A DNA stretch of 64,000 bases from Arachis hypogaea (GCF_003086295.3 NC_092039.1:65925649-65989648), one strand, 5' to 3'. Counted from the stretch's first letter, positions 10,664 to 22,940 are shown. Translations and numbers: made by a program. The notes: generated from the sequence alone by a model not told the origin.

Positions 10664-12308
10664 TGATGAGCAGATAATTTATACACTTTTGACATTGTTT
10701 TTAGGTAGTTTTTAGTAGGTTCTAGTTACTTTTTGGTTTATTTTTATAGGTTTTTATGCAAAAATCACATTTCTGGACTTTACTATGAGTTTGTGTGTTT
10801 TTCTGTGATTTCAGGTATTTTCTGGCTAAAATTGAGGGACCTGCACAAAAATCTGATTCAGAGGCTGAGAAAGGACTGCAAATGCTGTTGGATTCTGACC
10901 CTGCTGCACTCGAAATGGATTTTCTTGAGCTACAGAAGCCCAATTGGCACGCTCTCAATTGCGTTGAAAATTAGACATCTTGGTCTTTCATACTTTACTC
11001 GCGATTTGATGGCCCAAATCGGCGTCCAAACGCCTACTAGAGACCATTTTCTGGCCTAAAACGCCGGAACTGGCACCAAAACTGGACTTAAACGCCCAAA
11101 CTGGCATCCAAACTGGCGTTTAACTCCAAGGATGGCCTATGCACGTGAAAGCTTCAAATCTCAGCCCAAACACACACCAAGTCGGCCCCGAAAGTGGATT
11201 TCTGCACTATCTACTCATTTTATGTAAACCTAGGTTACTAGTCTAGTATAAATAGCACTTTTGACTATTGTATCGAGGGTCTTTTTGGAATAGCTTTTTG
11301 ATCACTTGAGATCATTTTGCACATTTGGGGGGCTGGCCATTCGGCCATGCCTAGACCTTCTTCTCTTATGTATTCTCTACCGTGGAGTTTCGACACCTCA
11401 TAGATTAAGGTGAGGAGCTCTGCTGTTCTTCATGAACTAATGCAAGTATTATTGTTTTTCTTTCAATTCACACCTACTATTTCTCTAAGATATACTCTCG
11501 TACTTAATTCAGTTAAGTCAAAATGAAGGGTGACCCGTGACAATCACCCACTATCTTCATTACTCGCTTAGCCAAGATCCACGTGCCTGACAACCACAAG
11601 CGGTCTACATGATGTTCAGCGTAGTCATTGGACGACAGCCAGAGTATATTCTCTTGGGTCTCTGATCCGCGATTCGCATCATCTCTCCTGACAACAGAGC
11701 ATCCGAATCTGAGATTAGAACCTTAGTGGTATAGGCTATAAATAATTGGCATCATTCTTGAGATCTGGAAATTCTAAACCTTGTCTGTGGTATTCCGAGT
11801 AGGGTCTAAGACGGGATGACTGTGACGAGCTTCAAACTCGTGATTGTTGGGTGCAATGATAGTGTGCAAAAGGATCAAGGGATCCTATTCCAACACAAGT
11901 GAGAATCGACAGATGATTAGCCCTGCGGTAGCTGTAGCCGGACCATTTTCACTGAGAGGATCATACAGCTTGCCATGGAAGGGAGGACTCATGATTGGAT
12001 GAAGACAATAGGAAAGCAGATGTTCAGAAGCAACAAAGCATCTCCAAACGCTTATTTGAAATTCCCACCAATAAATTACATAAGTATCTCTATATTATTT
12101 TCCGTTTTATTTATCTTTTAATTATCAAATCGTCATAACCATTTGAATCCACCTGACTGAGATTTACAAGATGACCATAGCTTGCTTCAAGCCGACAATC
12201 TCTGTGGGATCGACCCTTACTCACATAAGGTATTACTTGGATGACCCAGTGCACTTGCTGGTTAGCTATGCGGAGTTGTGAAAAGTGTGATCACAATTTC
12301 GTGCACCA
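10664..12308 (+). repeat. 3' LTR of element 1
   Basis: It starts TGATGAGCAG and ends GTGCACCA. It holds the U3 array at about 11015-11125 and a TATAAATAG box at 11247-11255. It lacks the extra duplication seen in the 5' LTR near 3325-3420. Confidence 0.9.
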
Positions 12309-12489
12309 CCACCACATTCCGGTGTTGGATCAACACGCAACCCAAATCCTTCAACGAAGCCTCACAATACACTTTAAACGCGTCGTGCGGTTCTGGAAAA
12401 ATGAAAACAGGCACTGAAGTTAATTTCTCCTTCAAAGCTTGAGATCTCTCCTCACACTCTATCGTCCACACAAACGGCATCTGCTTCTC
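12309..12489 (-). pseudogene. Ty3/gypsy RT/RNase H fragment, upstream piece
   Basis: The minus strand encodes the junction of reverse transcriptase and RNase H typical of Ty3/gypsy (F.WT.ECEE.., LK..LTS.PV, VYCEAS..DLGCVL). It is cut at 12309 by element 1 and continues at 2060. The first five bases (12309-12313, CCACC) are the right target duplication. Upstream, toward 12500, the frame is lost at a deletion junction. Confidence 0.85.
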
Positions 12490-12500
12490 AGTTTCTCCCT

Positions 12501-12533
12501 ATTTACGCCTACGACCTCGTTTGCGAGTAGCCA
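12501..12533 (-). pseudogene. Possible gag start of the old Ty3/gypsy element
   Basis: An ATG at 12533 on the minus strand opens MATRKRGRRRK and then a stop. It lies about 210 bases downstream of the primer site, and RT/RNase H sequence begins within 15 bases. The simplest reading is an internal deletion that removed most of gag, protease and RT. The Arg/Lys-rich start resembles gag N-termini of plant gypsy elements, but it is too short to be sure. Confidence 0.4.
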
Positions 12534-12741
12534 TTAAGGTTCCTGTCTACACCAAATAGTCAATATCAAGGTCATCAGTATCAATACTAAAAGCCTAGTC
12601 ATTTAATTATCCCAAAAAGGAACTCACAAACAAGCATGCTATGCAATATCAAGCAGATAAACAAAATAGCACGAAAGAAAAAGACACAAAGTATGCAATG
12701 AAGTACAATCAGTCCATCCCTCAGGCTCACGGGGACGAATC
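12534..12741 (-). other. Leader of the old Ty3/gypsy element
   Basis: Non-coding sequence between the primer site and the presumed gag start. I see nothing else in it. Confidence 0.5.
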
Positions 12742-12753
12742 GCTCTGATACCA
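12742..12753 (-). promoter_or_regulatory. Primer binding site, initiator tRNA-Met type
   Basis: The minus strand reads TGGTATCAGAGC, the complement of the 3' end of plant initiator tRNA-Met, five bases inside the LTR end. This separates the old host element from the tRNA-Asp-primed families in the rest of the window. Confidence 0.8.
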
Positions 12754-14164
12754 CTAAATGTATCACTTTAATTATCATAAGCCTTATCTCATGCTGTAAA
12801 GAAAAGGATAGTTAAAGGTTACGATAGCTCTATGGCTTATACGATAATATATATGTATATATAGAAAGAGATACTAATTCTAGAAGCCCGATGAACAAAT
12901 AACCTTAAAAATAGAGTTTTAAAAGCGCAAAATGTTCACACAAAGCTATAAGCCTAAAGGCACAAGATATAGATACAAGATAACAACGTATATGTAGATA
13001 TAGAAGCATAATAGTCATAGAGTACTAGCCGTAGCCCATGGAATTTAGGCCGACTAGTATTTATAGACATAACAGAGTTCTGAAAACTAAAACATCATAT
13101 ACAATATCTCTCTCAAAGATAGCCTCTAAGGAAAATAAACTACAAAAGTGAAAGTACTAAAACAAAATATCCAAAAAAATTCAAAAGATGATAAAGATCC
13201 TCCGCTCTATCACCATCACTGAGGTGGGTTACGATCTTCATCTAAAAAATAATAACAGAAGATGGTATGAGAACCGAAGGTTCTCAGTATGGTAGCAGTG
13301 CCCAGTAATGTAAGATATAGGATTCCGAGATGCTAGAGGCAATCCAAGAACTTCAGAACAATCATAATATTCAAGCTTATGAAACAGATAGATAAATCCT
13401 TAAACAGGTCATCTAACTTAGGGGATTTCTAATCTAACATTTACACCACCGTCCCACAGCCTTCGCCAGGCTAACCACTATGCGATCCCGTTTCCACCGC
13501 CTACCAAACCTCCTCAATGCCTGTAGAAAACACAATGTAAGCAGGACTAACCAGCGCCCTTACGCCACTGCCGCGGATAGGCAGAATTAACCTATGGTCC
13601 TTGACAGGAACACGTCTCAAAAATATCAGTATAAAACAACTTATATATCTATATTCCATCAGTGATCACTTCTAGTATTCAATATTTTCTTATTTATCTT
13701 TGAGTCCCAGACTCGTCACAAACATTATAAATTTTCTAATTTCCACAGCTCATCACATTCATCATTAATATAGTACTCCAACGGTCCACTCATAAACTTC
13801 AAAAACCTAAATCTCGATATTCTAAAATTTTTACCAGAAAATATCTAGTTAAACTCACTTAGGGTACTCTATGTTTCAAAGCCTAAAAACAAACTAAGGG
13901 ACCTTAAGCACGCATTACGGAGGTTTGCAAGCTTACCAGGAAGGTAAAACAATTGAAAACAAAGTTTTTATTTGAAAAGAAAGGATTGTGCGTATGCATA
14001 GAGGTGTGCATAAGCACACAAGGTAAAATTTTCCATCTTGTTCATACGCATGAATACGTGTGGACGCACTCAATAGAATGTTCTTCCCAGTTTGTGTGTA
14101 CCCATGATGTTGTGCCTACTCATGACTTGAAACTTTCATAGGGAGTGCCTGTGCGAATCCCTCG

Positions 14165-14169
14165 TGCAT
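14165..14169. repeat. Target site duplication of element 2, left copy
   Basis: TGCAT directly before the LTR. The right copy is at 20725-20729. Confidence 0.9.
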
Positions 14170-15874
14170 TGGTGCACGAAATTGTGATTCGTACTCTTAT
14201 GTATTTTGTAAAATTCATTGCTCTTTCGTTCCCTGGCACTGGCGCCAAAAACTTGGTGCCATTACCATGGTTCACAACATCGCACAACTAACAAGCAAGT
14301 GCACTGGGTCGTCCAAGTAATACCTTACGTGAGTAAGGGCCGATCCCACGGAGATTGTTGGTATGAAGCAAGCTATGGTCATCTTGTAAATCTCAGTCAG
14401 GCGGATAATAATGAATTATGGAGTTTTCGAAAATAAATAATAAATAAACTAAAAATAAAGATAAAGTTACTCATGTACTCCAATGGTGGGAATTTCAGAT
14501 AGGTGCATGGAGGTGCTGTACTCCTCTCGAATCTCTACTTTCTTATTACATTCATCCAATCCTTCTTACTCCTTTCCATGGCAAGCTGTATGTAGGGCAT
14601 CACCGTTGTCAATGGCTACATCCCATCCTCTCAGTGAAAAAGGTCCAAATGCTCTGTCACAGCACGGCTAATCATCTGTCGGTTCTCAATCAGGTTGGAG
14701 TAGAATCCCTTGATTCTTTTGCGTCTGTCACTAACGCCCAGCCTTCAGAAGTTTGAAGCTCGTCACAGTCATTCAATCCCATAATCCTACTCGGAATACC
14801 ACAGACAAGGTTAGACTTTCCGGATTCCCGGAATCCTACTCGGAATACCACAGACAAGGTTAGACTTTCTGGATTCCCATGAATGCTGCCATCTATCTAG
14901 CTTATACCACGAAGATTCTGTTGGGGAATCTAAGAGATATGCGCCCGGCCTAAGGTAGAACGGAAGTGGTTGTCAGTCACGTACGTTCATAGGTGAGAAT
15001 GATGATGAGTGTCACGGATCATCACATTCATCAAGTTGAAGTGCAACGTATATCTTAGAATAAGAATAAAAGAGAATTGAATAGAAAATAATAGTAATTG
15101 TATTGAAACTTGAGGTACAGCAGAGCTCCACACCCTTAATCTATGGTGTGTAGAAACTCCACCGTTGAAAATACATAAGTGAAAGGTTCAGGCATGGCCG
15201 AGAGGCCAGCCCCCATGATCTGAGAACTAATCGTCCCAAGATGTATAATACACTAGTAAAAAGATCTATTTATAATAAACTAGCTACTAGGGTTTACAGA
15301 AGTAACTAATTGATGCATAATTCCACTTCCAGGGCCCACTTGGTGAATGTTTGGGTTGAGCTTGATCTATCCACGAGCTGAGGCTTCTTTTGAAGTTGAA
15401 CGCCAAGTTGTAACGTGTTTCTGGCGTTCAACTCTGGGTCGTGACGTGTTTCTGGCGTTTGACTCCAGACAGCAACATGGAACTGGCGTTGAGTGCCAGT
15501 TTACGTCGTCAATTCCCGAATAAAGTATGGACTATAATATATTGCTGGAAAGCTATGGATGTTTACTTTCTAACGCCATTGAGAGCGCTCCATTTGGAGT
15601 TCCGTAGCTCCAGAAAATTAATTTCGAGTGCAGGGAGGTCAGATTCCAACAGCATCAGCAGTCCTTTGTCAGCCTCCTTATCAGAGTTTTGCTCAGGTCC
15701 CTAAATTTCAGCCAGAAATTACCTGAAATCACAAAAAAACACATAAACTCATAGTAAAGTCCAGAAATGTGAATTTAACATAAAAAATAATGAAAACATT
15801 CCTAAAAGTAGCTTGAACTTACTAAAAACTACCTAAAAACAATGCCAAAAAGCGTATAAATTATCCGCTCATCA
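14170..15874 (-). repeat. 3' LTR of element 2
   Basis: Boundaries are TGGTGCACGAA at 14170 and CGCTCATCA at 15874. A TATA box is at 15266-15274 (minus), with a GGCGTT-type array at 15390-15502 upstream of it. A 48-bp-scale tandem duplication lies at about 14779-14876 and is present in both LTRs, so it predates insertion. Confidence 0.9.
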
Positions 15875-15911
15875 CAACACCAAACTTAAATTGTTGCTTG
15901 TCCCCAAGCAA
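15875..15911 (-). promoter_or_regulatory. Polypurine tract and SL2 hairpin of element 2
   Basis: The plus strand reads CAACACCAAACTTAAAT and then TTGCTTGTCCCCAAGCAA, the reverse complement of the terminal module of element 1. Confidence 0.65.
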
Positions 15912-16969
15912 CTGAAAATCAAATAGGATAAAAAGAAGAGAATATACTATAAATTCCAGAATATCAATGAATATTAATTATAATTAGATGAGCAGGACTT
16001 GTAGCTTTTTGCTTCTGAACAGTTTTGGCATCTCACTTTTTCTTTTGAAGTTTAGAATGATTGGCTTCTCTAGGAACTTAGAATTTTGGATAGTGTTATT
16101 GACTTTCCTAGTTAAGTATGTTGATTCTTGAACACAGCTAGTTATGAGTCTTGGCCGTGGCCCTAAGCACTTTGTTTTCCAGTATTACCACCGGATACAT
16201 AAATGCCACAAACACATGACTGGGTGAACCTTTTTAGATTGTGACTCAGCTTTGCTAGAGTCCCCAGTTAGAGGTGTCCAGATCTCTTAAGCACACTCTT
16301 TTTGCTTTGGATCATGACTTTAACCATTCAGTCTCAAGCTTTTCACTTGGACCTTCATGACACAAGCACACGGTTAGGGACAGCTTGATTTTGCCGCTTA
16401 GGCCTGGATTTAATTTCCTTGGGCCCTACTATCCATTGATGCTCAAAGCCTTGGATCCTTTTTACCCTTGCCTTTTGGTTTAAGGGCTATTGGCTTTTTC
16501 TGCTTGCTTTTTCTTTTTCTTTCTATTTTCTTCTTTTTTTTTCGCAAGCTTTTCTTTTTTCACTGCTTTTTCTTGCTTCAAGAATCAATTTCATGATTTT
16601 TCAGATCATCAATAACATTTCTCTTTGTTCATCATTCTTTCAAGAGCCAATAATTTTAACATTCATAAACAACAAGATAAAAAATATGCACTGTTCAAGC
16701 ATTCATTCAGAAAACAAAAAGTATTGTCACCACATCAATATAATTAGACTAAATTCAAGGATAAATTCGAAATTCATGTACTTCTTGTTCTTTTGAATTA
16801 AAACATTTTTCATTTAAGAGAGGTGAAGGATTCATGGAGTTATTCATAGCTTTAAGACATAGTTACTACTACTAATGATCATGAAGTAGAGACACAAAAC
16901 ATAAATGAACATAACATAAAAAAACCAAAAAAAAAAAGAGAGATAAGAACAAGGAAGTTAAGGAATGAG

Positions 16970-17200
16970 TCCACCTTAGTGAGGGTGGCGCCTTTTGAAG
17001 GTCCAATGGTGCCTTTTGAGCTCCTTTATGTCTCTTCCTTGCTTCTGTTGCATGATCCCTAGTGATTTTGGTGTTCCTACCCTTAGTTGCTTCCAATAAT
17101 TATGTGGAGGAACATGTATCCCCTGAGGTATCTCAGGGATTTCTTGATGAGGGAATTTCTCATGCTCTCTTGATGTGCAGTCAAATGCTCTTCTACTGAG
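16970..17200 (-). pseudogene. Element 2 ORF2 C-terminal remnant
   Basis: The minus-strand sequence matches the end of element 1 ORF2: a PHQEIPE motif, PPHNYW, then QGRDI.ELK. The frame is open only in short pieces. It follows directly after the gag remnant, marking the internal deletion junction near 17200. Confidence 0.7.
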
Positions 17201-17404
17201 TTATGGATCCTTGAGATGAATATCTCCATCTCCCATGACTTGGAGGTGGAAGCTTTTTGTCTTCCCTTTTCTCTTTTTTTTTCTTTTTTTTTTTGAGGTT
17301 TCTCTGAATTGTTGATTTTTAGTTTCTCTTGACTTCCTCTTCAGAGTCCTTTCAGGTTCAGGATCAGCTTCAACAAGAGTGTCTTTTTTCTTGTTCTTGC
17401 TCAT
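17201..17404 (-). pseudogene. Element 2 gag N-terminal remnant
   Basis: It starts at an ATG at 17404 (MSKNKKKDTLVEADPEPERT) and matches the gag start of element 1 at 5191 for about 30 codons. It then runs into a Lys/Arg-rich stretch and a stop. Only the first tens of residues of gag remain, so it cannot form particles by itself. Confidence 0.75.
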
Positions 17405-18986
17405 ATGAAAGAGAATAGAAAAAGAAAAGGAAGAGGAATCCTCTATGTCACAGTAAAGAGGATCCTTATTATTAGTAGAAGAAGAAAGGGGATAATGGAA
17501 GGAGAGGGATGAATAGTCTGTATAAAGAATAAGGATAGAGGAGGTGATAAGAGATGAAGAGAAGTGTTAGTAAATAAATAAAATAATAAAATAGAAGAAG
17601 ATGAGAGAGGGATTTTCAAAAATATTTTTGAAAAGGAGTTAGTAATTTTGAAAATTAAAGATGAATTAAAATTAAAATTAAAATTTGAAACAATTAGTTA
17701 ATTAAAAAGAATTTTTGAAAAAGAGGTGAGATATTTTCGAAAATTAGAGAGGAAAGAGTAGTTAGGTGGTTTTGAAAAAGATAAGAAACAAAAAAAAAGT
17801 CAAATAGTTAGTTGAAAAAGATATTAAAGTCAAATTTGAAAAGATAAGAAGATAAGAAGTTAGATAAGATATTTTGAAATCAAATTTTTTTTGAAAAAGA
17901 TATGATAAGAGATAAGATAAAAAGATATGATAAAAATATATGATAAAAAGATAAAGTTTTTAAGAAAAAGATATTTTGAAAAAGATCTAATTTTCAAAAT
18001 TAAAATTGATTACTTGACTAACAAGAAACTAAAAGATAAAATTCTAGAATTTAAAGATTGAACCTTTCTTAACAAGAAAGTAACAAACTTCAAATTTTTG
18101 AATCAATCACATTAATTGTTAGTAAAATTTCAATTTTTTTTAAAGATAAGAAAAAGATTTTGAAAATAAAATTTTAAAAATTTCGAAAATTACAAAAAAA
18201 AATAAAAATGATGTGATTTTTGAAAAAGATTTTGAAAAGATAAGATTTTTAAAATTGAAAATTTGACTTGACTTATAAGAAACAACTAATTTTTAAAAAT
18301 TTTTGACCAAGTCAACCCAAAATTTCGAAAATTTGGAGGGAAATAAGGAAAAGATATTTTTTTGATTTTTGAATTTTTAATGAGGAGAGAGAAAAACACA
18401 AACATGACCCAAAACATAAAAATTTTGGATCAAAACACAAGATGCATGCAAGAAAACTATGAATGTCAAGATGAACACCAAGAACACTTTGAAGATCATG
18501 ATGAACATCAAGAACATAATTTTGAAAAATTTTTGATGCAAAGAAAACATGCAAGACACCAAACTTAGAAATCTTTAATGCATGGATTCCAACAAACGAA
18601 AAATGCATATGAAAAACAACAAAAGATGCAAAACAAGAAAACATCAAGATCAAACAAGAAGACTTACCAAGAACAACTTGAAGATCATGAAGAACACCAT
18701 GAATGCATGAATTTTCGAAAAATGCATAATAATTTTTTTAAAAACATGCAATTGACACCAAACTTAAAAGTTGACTCAAGACTCAAACAAGAAATACCAA
18801 ATATTTTTTATTTTTAAGATTTTATGATATTTTTTTGGATTTTTATTAAAAAAAAAATTTTCGAAAATATTTTTGGAAAAACGAAAAAGAAAAGAAAATT
18901 TTGAAAAATATTTTTGAAAAATTTTGAAAAGAAAATTACCTAATCTGAGCAACAAGATGAACCGTCAGTTGTCCATACTCGAACAA
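17405..18986 (-). other. Element 2 leader
   Basis: An adenine- and thymine-rich non-coding leader with the 'GAACAC..TTTGAAGATCATGATGAACA' repeats and two inverted AAGTTTGGTGTC motifs (about 18554-18569 and 18757-18772), as in element 1. Short ORFs here are not supported. Confidence 0.7.
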
Positions 18987-19004
18987 TCCCCGGCAACGGC
19001 GCCA
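18987..19004 (-). promoter_or_regulatory. Primer binding site of element 2, tRNA-Asp
   Basis: The plus strand TCCCCGGCAACGGCGCCA equals the 3' end of plant tRNA-Asp, so the minus strand is a perfect primer site, six bases from the LTR. Confidence 0.9.
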
Positions 19005-19010
19005 AAAACT

Positions 19011-20724
19011 TGGTGCACGAAATTGTGATTCATAATCTTATGTATTTTGTAAAATTCATTGCACTTTCGTTCCCTGGCACTGGCGCCAAAAACTTGGTGC
19101 CAATACCATGGTTCACAACTTCGCACAACTAACCAGCAAGTGCACTGGGTCGTCCAAGTAACACCTTACGTGAGTAAGGGCCGATCCCACGGAGATTGTT
19201 GGTATGAAGCAAGCTATAGTCATCTTGTAAATCTCAGTCAGGCGGATAATAATGAATTATGGAGTTTTCGAAAATAAATAATAAATAAACTGAAAATAAA
19301 GATAAAGTTACTCATGTACTCCAATGGTGGGAATTTCAGATAGGTGCATGGAGGTGCTGTGCTCCTCTCGAATCTCTACTTTCTTATTACATTCATCTAA
19401 TCCTTCTTACTCCTTTCCATGGCAAGCTGTATGTAGGGCATCACTGTTGTCAATGGCTACATCCCATCCTCTCAGTGAAAAAGGTCCAAATGCTCTGTCA
19501 CAGCACGACTAATCATCTGTCGGTTCTCAATCAGGTTGGAGTAGAATCCCTTGATTCTTTTGCGTCTGTCACTAACGCCCAGCCTTTAGAAGTTTGAAGC
19601 TCGTCACAGTCATTCAATCCCAGAATCCTACTCGGAATACCACAGACAAGGTTAGACTTTCCGGATTCCCGGAATCCTACTCGGAATACCACAGACAAGG
19701 TTAGACTTTCCGGATTCCCATGAATGCTGCCATCTATCTAGCTTATATCACGAAGATTCTGTTGGGGAATCTAAGAGATATGCGCCCGGCCTAAGGTAGA
19801 ACGGAAGTGGTTGTCAGTCACGTGCGTTCATAGGTGAGAATGATAATGAGTGTCACGGATCATCACATTCATCAAGTTGAAGTGCAACGTATATCTTAGA
19901 ATAAGAATAAAAGAGAATTGAATAGAAAATAATAGTAATTGTATTGAAACTTGAGGTACAGCAGAGCTCCACACCCTTAATCTATGGTGTGTAGAAACTC
20001 CACCGTTGAAAATACATAAGTGAAAGGTTCAGGCATGGCCGAGAGGCCAGCCCCCATGATCTGAGAACTAATCATCCCAAGATGTATAATACACTAGTAA
20101 AAAGATCTATTTATAATAAACTAGCTACTAGGGTTTACAGAAGTAACTAATTGATGCATAATTCCACTTCCAAGGCCCACTTGGTGAATGTTTGGGCTGA
20201 GCTTGATCTATCCACGAGCTGAGGCTTCTTTTGAAGTTGAACGCCAAGTTGTAATGTGTTTCTGGCGTTCAACTCTGGGTCGTGACGTGTTTCTGGCGTT
20301 TGACTCCAGACAGCAACATGGAACTGGCGTTGAGCGCCAGTTTACGTCGTCAATTCCCGAATAAAGTATGAACTATTATATAAATTATATATTGCTGGAA
20401 AGCTCTAGATGTCTACTTTCTAACGCCGTTGAGAGCGCTCCATTTGGAGTTCTGTAGCTCCAAAAAAATCATTTCGAGTGCAGGGAGGTCAGATTCCAAC
20501 AGCATCAGCAGTCCTTTGTCAGCCTCCTTATCAGAGTTTTGCTCAGGTCCCTAAATTTCAGCCAGAAATTACCTGAAATCACAGAAAAACACACAAACTC
20601 ATAGTAAAGTCCAGAAATGTGAATTTAACATAAAAACTAATGAAAACATTCCTAAAAGTAGCTTGAACTTACTAAAAACTACCTAAAAACAATGCCAAAA
20701 AGAGTATAAATTATCCGCTCATCA
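19011..20724 (-). repeat. 5' LTR of element 2
   Basis: Near-identical to 14170-15874. The TATA box is at 20107-20115 (minus) and the array at about 20235-20345. Confidence 0.9.
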
Positions 20725-20729
20725 TGCAT
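20725..20729. repeat. Target site duplication of element 2, right copy
   Basis: TGCAT, matching 14165-14169. Confidence 0.9.
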
Positions 20730-22361
20730 ACGCATGAATCATAACACTCGTTCGGCTCGGTGCATAGGCACAGGTGTGTACGTGGGCACACAAACCAGAA
20801 CTTACAATTTTCTGCAACATCACAGGATTCAAATTTTTTACCCCAACTTCCAACGATCATATCTTTTTGTACAAAATTCTGATTTTCTACAAAATCTATA
20901 CCGTTTTAAAGAACTTTGAATTATCTTTAATTTGATACAAAATCCAATCACTTTCTGAAATCCGATGCTTAATATATAATCCACCAAAGTTGGCCAAAAA
21001 TCCATTTTTACCGAAAACCTTTAAACCTTAAATTTACCAATACTCTTAATTCAAAACCAATTTTTCCACATCCAAAACAGCCCTAATGTAACTAAATTAT
21101 ATTCATATACCTTTCATCATTCCACAACTTAGAAACATATAATATCATCTATTTCATACACCAAATTTCACTTATAAAACAAAAATTTCAATAATTAACA
21201 TTACAAAACATTATTTCACCATCCTCGACATTTATGAACATCAACAAACCTCATAATTCATTACCAATCCTCATAATCAACATTATCCAAACCCACATCA
21301 TCATTCACCGACATCATCGCAATCATCAAAATCATTATACACCACAATTATCAACAACCAATTCAGTCCTATCCTAAGGTCTACTAGCATAAGTGTCTAT
21401 AAATACTATATATTAGATAGAGAAAACCAAAATCATACCTTGAACGATTCACAATACATATAAGATACCAAATTTGGAATCCAACAAGCCTCAACTCACT
21501 AATAAACCACCAACACAAGAACCAATGCTCCGATAATCACATTTCAAGCTAGACATAATTTATCACAAATCAACCTAGAGTTCATCAAATCCACAAAATC
21601 ACAAGAGATTTGAATATGCTCACCTTACGCAACGTTGATTAGGACAAAACCTAATAGCAACCAAGTGTTAAAATATACGTAAACACCCAAAATCACAAAA
21701 ATCACTCAAAAACCAAACCTAAAATTTTGAATTTCATAGAGATAAAAACTGGGCAAAGATTTAAAAAATCTTAACACTTTAGTTCGATGAAACTAATGGG
21801 CTCAACAAGAACTTCGTGTGGCTGTAAACCGTTCGCGAATTAGAGCATCGTAGCTCATGTTATGAGCTTGGGAAGTTTGTGATGAATAGTAACAATAGAG
21901 GGTTTCTCCCTCAATTGCCGGCATCACTCCTCCTTTCTTTGGTGAGTTATGAGGCTGAATGGCCTCAAATTGGCTTATATATATGTTGGGCTTGGGCCCA
22001 ACTTTGACCCGGTCCAGCCTGTTAGTAATTTTGGCCTGTTTGGTCTAATTTTGGGCCAAACTTTTAGAATTAGCGCCTAGTTTTTAATTTTAATAATATT
22101 CCTAAGTTTTTCTACTATTTTTATCATTCTAGCACAGTACCAAGCAAACTTAAGCCGATAATATCGACTAATTTACTGGTATGCATTTTTATGCAATTTT
22201 TTGCAGAAAATTACATTTTTGAACTCAAAAAAATCTACTGAGTCCAAAAATCATATTTAAATTTTCTAATTAATATTATAAATTTTTTGAACCTATTTTA
22301 GGCAATTAAATTAATTAATTAAGCGGTTAATTAATTGCAATTCTTGCATTTTCGATTTACA

Positions 22362-22759
22362 GACTTATCATTTGGAGCTCCAGATACATGATTTGGACAC
22401 TGAGGCTAGGTTTATAATACCATATTGGGTTCATGTTTTCCTTGACCCATCTACCTATGTCATAGGCTTACAAGGAGTTATGCCTGGGGGTACACAGCCA
22501 CAACCATTTACATAGATGCATACCTCTCTACCACCTTCAGCGTATGCCCCACATCACATGGATGTCCCAACAACCTTTTCATCTTCTGAGGCACTTGGGC
22601 ATTTTAGGGACAACATGAGTTCATACGTCGATGGTACAAATGATTATCCCCCACCAATAGTTCCATAGATTGGTAGAGGATAGAGGGAGATCTATCTAAC
22701 CCTTTCTGGGATGGGTGGATGTCTTAAGGTACCATGTCTTACACGTACCACACGAGGTG
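22362..22759 (+). pseudogene. Decayed coding fragment, unrecognised
   Basis: Right after the LTR end, one frame reads through about 130 codons with only a few stops (about 22513, 22665 and 22680). It gives a Pro/Thr/Ser-rich tail with QIHDLDTEARFI, MPGGTQPQPF, DYPPPIVP and a C-terminus rich in Arg, Thr and Gly. The composition and the terminal stop near 22759 look like the C-terminus of a real plant or transposon protein. I do not recognise the family. The old Ty3/gypsy element probably inserted into it at 22361/22362. Confidence 0.4.
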
Positions 22760-22845
22760 GTTGACGTGACTACAGATCTGGAGAGTAGTATATGTTGTTT
22801 AGATTCTTATTTAAATGCTTGTTAGGATGTATGAACTCTCGTATC

Positions 22846-22848
<3 letters not shown>

Positions 22849-22940
<92 letters not shown>
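22849..22940. repeat. Compound microsatellite (TTA)n(TTG)n
   Basis: About 10 TAT/ATT triplets run directly into about 21 GTT triplets. The poly-Asn and poly-Leu ORFs across it are artefacts. A similar compound repeat lies at 62429-62481. Confidence 0.95.

Larger units (their letters stand above)
2061..12308 (+). mobile_element. Element 1: non-autonomous Athila-like LTR retrotransposon
   Basis: A 10.2-kb element with both LTRs (2061-3788 and 10664-12308), a tRNA-Asp-type primer site, a decayed gag-protease region (5191-7305), a second ORF (8396-9553), a terminal polypurine module and a perfect 5-bp target duplication. No reverse transcriptase, RNase H or integrase is present. The LTRs start TGATGAGC and end GTGCACCA. 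They differ visibly from each other, including a duplication present only in the 5' LTR, and the ORFs carry several stops, so the insertion is not recent. The tRNA-Asp primer site and the gag and protease sequence point to the Athila branch of Ty3/gypsy. Confidence 0.9.
14170..20724 (-). mobile_element. Element 2: deletion derivative of the element 1 family
   Basis: A 6.56-kb LTR element in minus orientation with two near-identical LTRs (14170-15874 and 19011-20724), a perfect tRNA-Asp primer site and 5-bp duplications. Its LTRs, leader, 3' region and polypurine module match element 1. The interior keeps only the first part of gag joined to the last part of ORF2, so protease and most of both ORFs are gone. 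With so little LTR difference by eye, it looks much younger than element 1. Confidence 0.9.
12759..22361 (-). mobile_element. 5' LTR of the old Ty3/gypsy element, split by element 2
   Basis: The plus strand begins TGTATCAC next to the primer site. The best outer end is ...GATTTACA at 22361, where the sequence changes to decayed coding sequence. Excluding element 2 (14170-20724) and one target copy, the LTR is about 3.0 kb. A TATATATAA stretch near 21975-21990 on the minus strand may be the promoter. TACGCAT/GTGCGTATGCAC-type repeats lie on both sides of the element 2 insertion (about 13985-14169 and 20725-20800). The outer boundary is inferred, because the other LTR is not in the window. Confidence 0.55.

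Noticed and set aside
18987..19004. tRNA-like sequence TCCCCGGCAACGGCGCCA
   Set aside because: Only the 3' end of tRNA-Asp is present. Next to an LTR it is a primer binding site, not a tRNA gene.
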